Origin: Chimaeribacter californicus
GTDB lineage: Bacteria > Pseudomonadota > Gammaproteobacteria > Enterobacterales > Enterobacteriaceae
Assembly: GCF_002858675.1 (NCBI RefSeq)
Contig: NZ_PJZF01000024.1
Coordinates: 1 to 64,000 of the forward strand
Length of the DNA stretch: 64,000 nucleotides
Direction: 5' to 3'
In this document: piece by piece, positions 63,156 through 64,000 of the stretch
How the letters are laid out: every line of letters starts with the position of its first letter
Numbering within the stretch: the stretch's first letter is position 1
Made by a program: the position numbers and the translations under genes
The notes under the pieces: generated by a model
Told to the model about the DNA's origin: nothing
Database searches by the model: none
Seen by the model: only the letters and a program-made list of their open reading frames with translations

Positions 63156-64000
63156 ACCCGTCCCGCCTGTTTATCCAGCGGCCGGTCGCGACCATTCTGC
63201 TGATGGTGGCGATCCTGCTTTCCGGCCTGTTCGCTTACCGGATGCTCTCCACCTCGGCGCTGCCGCAGGTGGACTACCCGACCATCCAGGTGACCACTCT
63301 CTACCCCGGTGCCAGCCCGGACGTGATGGCCTCTGCCGTCACGGCCCCGCTGGAGCGCCAGCTCGGCCAGATGGCAGGGCTGAGCCAGATGTACTCCACC
63401 AGCTCCGGCGGCGCGTCCATCATCACGCTGAAATTCAGCCTGGACCTCTCGCTGGATGTGGCGGAACAGGAGGTGCAGGCCGCGATCAACGCCGCCGACA
63501 GCCTGCTGCCCAGCGACTTGCCCAACCCGCCGACCTATAAAAAGGTTAACCCGGCGGACAGCGCAGTGATCACGCTGGCGGCCACCTCGTCTTCGCTGCC
63601 GCTGATTAAAGTGCAGGATCTGGTGAATACCCGGATTGCGCTGAAGCTCTCACAAATTTCCGGCGTCGGCATGGTGACGCTGGCGGGCGGCCACCAGCCG
63701 GCGATCCGCGTGCAGATGAACCCGCAGGCGCTGGCGGCGCATAACCTGACGCTGGAAGACGTCAACACGCTGATCGGCAACAGTAACGTTAACGGCTCCA
63801 AAGGCGGCTTTGACGGCAAGTTCCACTCCATCACCATTGACGCCAATGACCAGCTGCGCACTGCCGACGAGTACGGCAACCTGATCCTGACCTATCAGGA
63901 CGGCGCGGCGCTGCGGCTGCGTGACCTCGCCACCATCACCGAGGCGGAAGAGAACAGCTACCAGTCCGCCTGGGCCAACCGCCAGCCGGCGATTGTCATC
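63152..64000 (+). CDS. mdtB: RND efflux pump subunit MdtB (partial, runs off the window)
   Basis: The first 283 codons of an RND transporter of about 1040 residues. [20 protein letters not shown] is the first membrane helix; [20 protein letters not shown] and [20 protein letters not shown] match the pump family. MdtB pairs with MdtC to form the inner-membrane pump; mdtC is presumably next. Its ATG overlaps the mdtA stop. Confidence 0.93.
   Translation, partial: MNPSRLFIQRPVATILLMVAILLSGLFAYRMLSTSALPQVDYPTIQVTTLYPGASPDVMASAVTAPLERQLGQMAGLSQMYSTSSGGASIITLKFSLDLSLDVAEQEVQAAINAADSLLPSDLPNPPTYKKVNPADSAVITLAATSSSLPLIKVQDLVNTRIALKLSQISGVGMVTLAGGHQPAIRVQMNPQALAAHNLTLEDVNTLIGNSNVNGSKGGFDGKFHSITIDANDQLRTADEYGNLILTYQDGAALRLRDLATITEAEENSYQSAWANRQPAIVI

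Overview
This is GC-rich bacterial chromosome with a typical Enterobacterales gene complement: xapBR, rhaSR/rhaBA/rhaM, ansP, yqhD, paoABCD, ydeP, mdtAB and an Aer-type chemoreceptor, all recognisable from their proteins. Many enzymes act on plant-derived compounds (L-rhamnose, rhamnosides, aromatic aldehydes and esters), which suggests a plant- or soil-associated genus such as Serratia, Gibbsiella or a relative. I cannot fix the genus from sequence alone. I see no rRNA, tRNA, transposase, integrase, phage structural gene or CRISPR array.

Layout. 0-2.7 kb: xanthosine locus (end of xapA, xapB, a small XapX-type protein, xapR), with a short tandem duplication at the window edge that makes a chimeric xapB'-'xapA reading frame. 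2.9-9.5 kb: L-rhamnose locus. rhaS-rhaR and rhaB-rhaA-fucO-rhaM diverge around a CRP/RhaS-type control region; the aldolase gene rhaD and the permease gene rhaT are not here. 9.7-12.9 kb: yqhD, an HxlR regulator, a short-chain dehydrogenase and a NUDIX hydrolase. 13.1-17.2 kb: a translationally coupled pair of large proteins I cannot assign, the best candidate for an undescribed system. 17.4-22 kb: ansP, a secreted BOF-fold protein, an inverted pair of ~272-bp multi-hairpin repeats, and aer with a clear sigma-28 promoter. 22.8-28 kb: aromatic-type aldehyde dehydrogenase, a Phd/VapC toxin-antitoxin pair, a TPP enzyme, a VOC protein and a lone HicB.

28-34.5 kb: molybdenum aldehyde oxidoreductase paoABC with convergent paoD, then two coupled genes including a metallophosphoesterase. 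34.6-40 kb: secreted carboxylesterase, Tat-exported resorcylate-decarboxylase-like amidohydrolase, TetR regulator, MFS transporter and IclR regulator, a plausible aromatic-ester pathway. 40-45.7 kb: rhamnoside locus (sugar porin, GPH symporter, GH78 rhamnosidase) with a RhaS-like regulator broken by one missing T. 46-48.3 kb: OprB porin plus secreted nucleoside hydrolase. 48.3-53.4 kb: MerR/DUF2938 around a SoxR-like operator, GNAT, DUF2000/Lrp, a DnaA-box cluster, quinone oxidoreductase and a DUF1615 lipoprotein. 53.6-64 kb: ydeP, GNAT, a hypothetical protein, an EAL protein, a CorA-type transporter, a class A acid phosphatase behind a Pho box, and mdtA-mdtB running off the window.

How the parts may work together (inference): the GPH symporter and cytoplasmic GH78 enzyme could feed free L-rhamnose into RhaM, RhaA and RhaB, with FucO reducing lactaldehyde. 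PaoABC, the aldehyde dehydrogenase and YqhD would deal with reactive aldehydes. The secreted nucleoside hydrolase and the xap genes both concern nucleosides.
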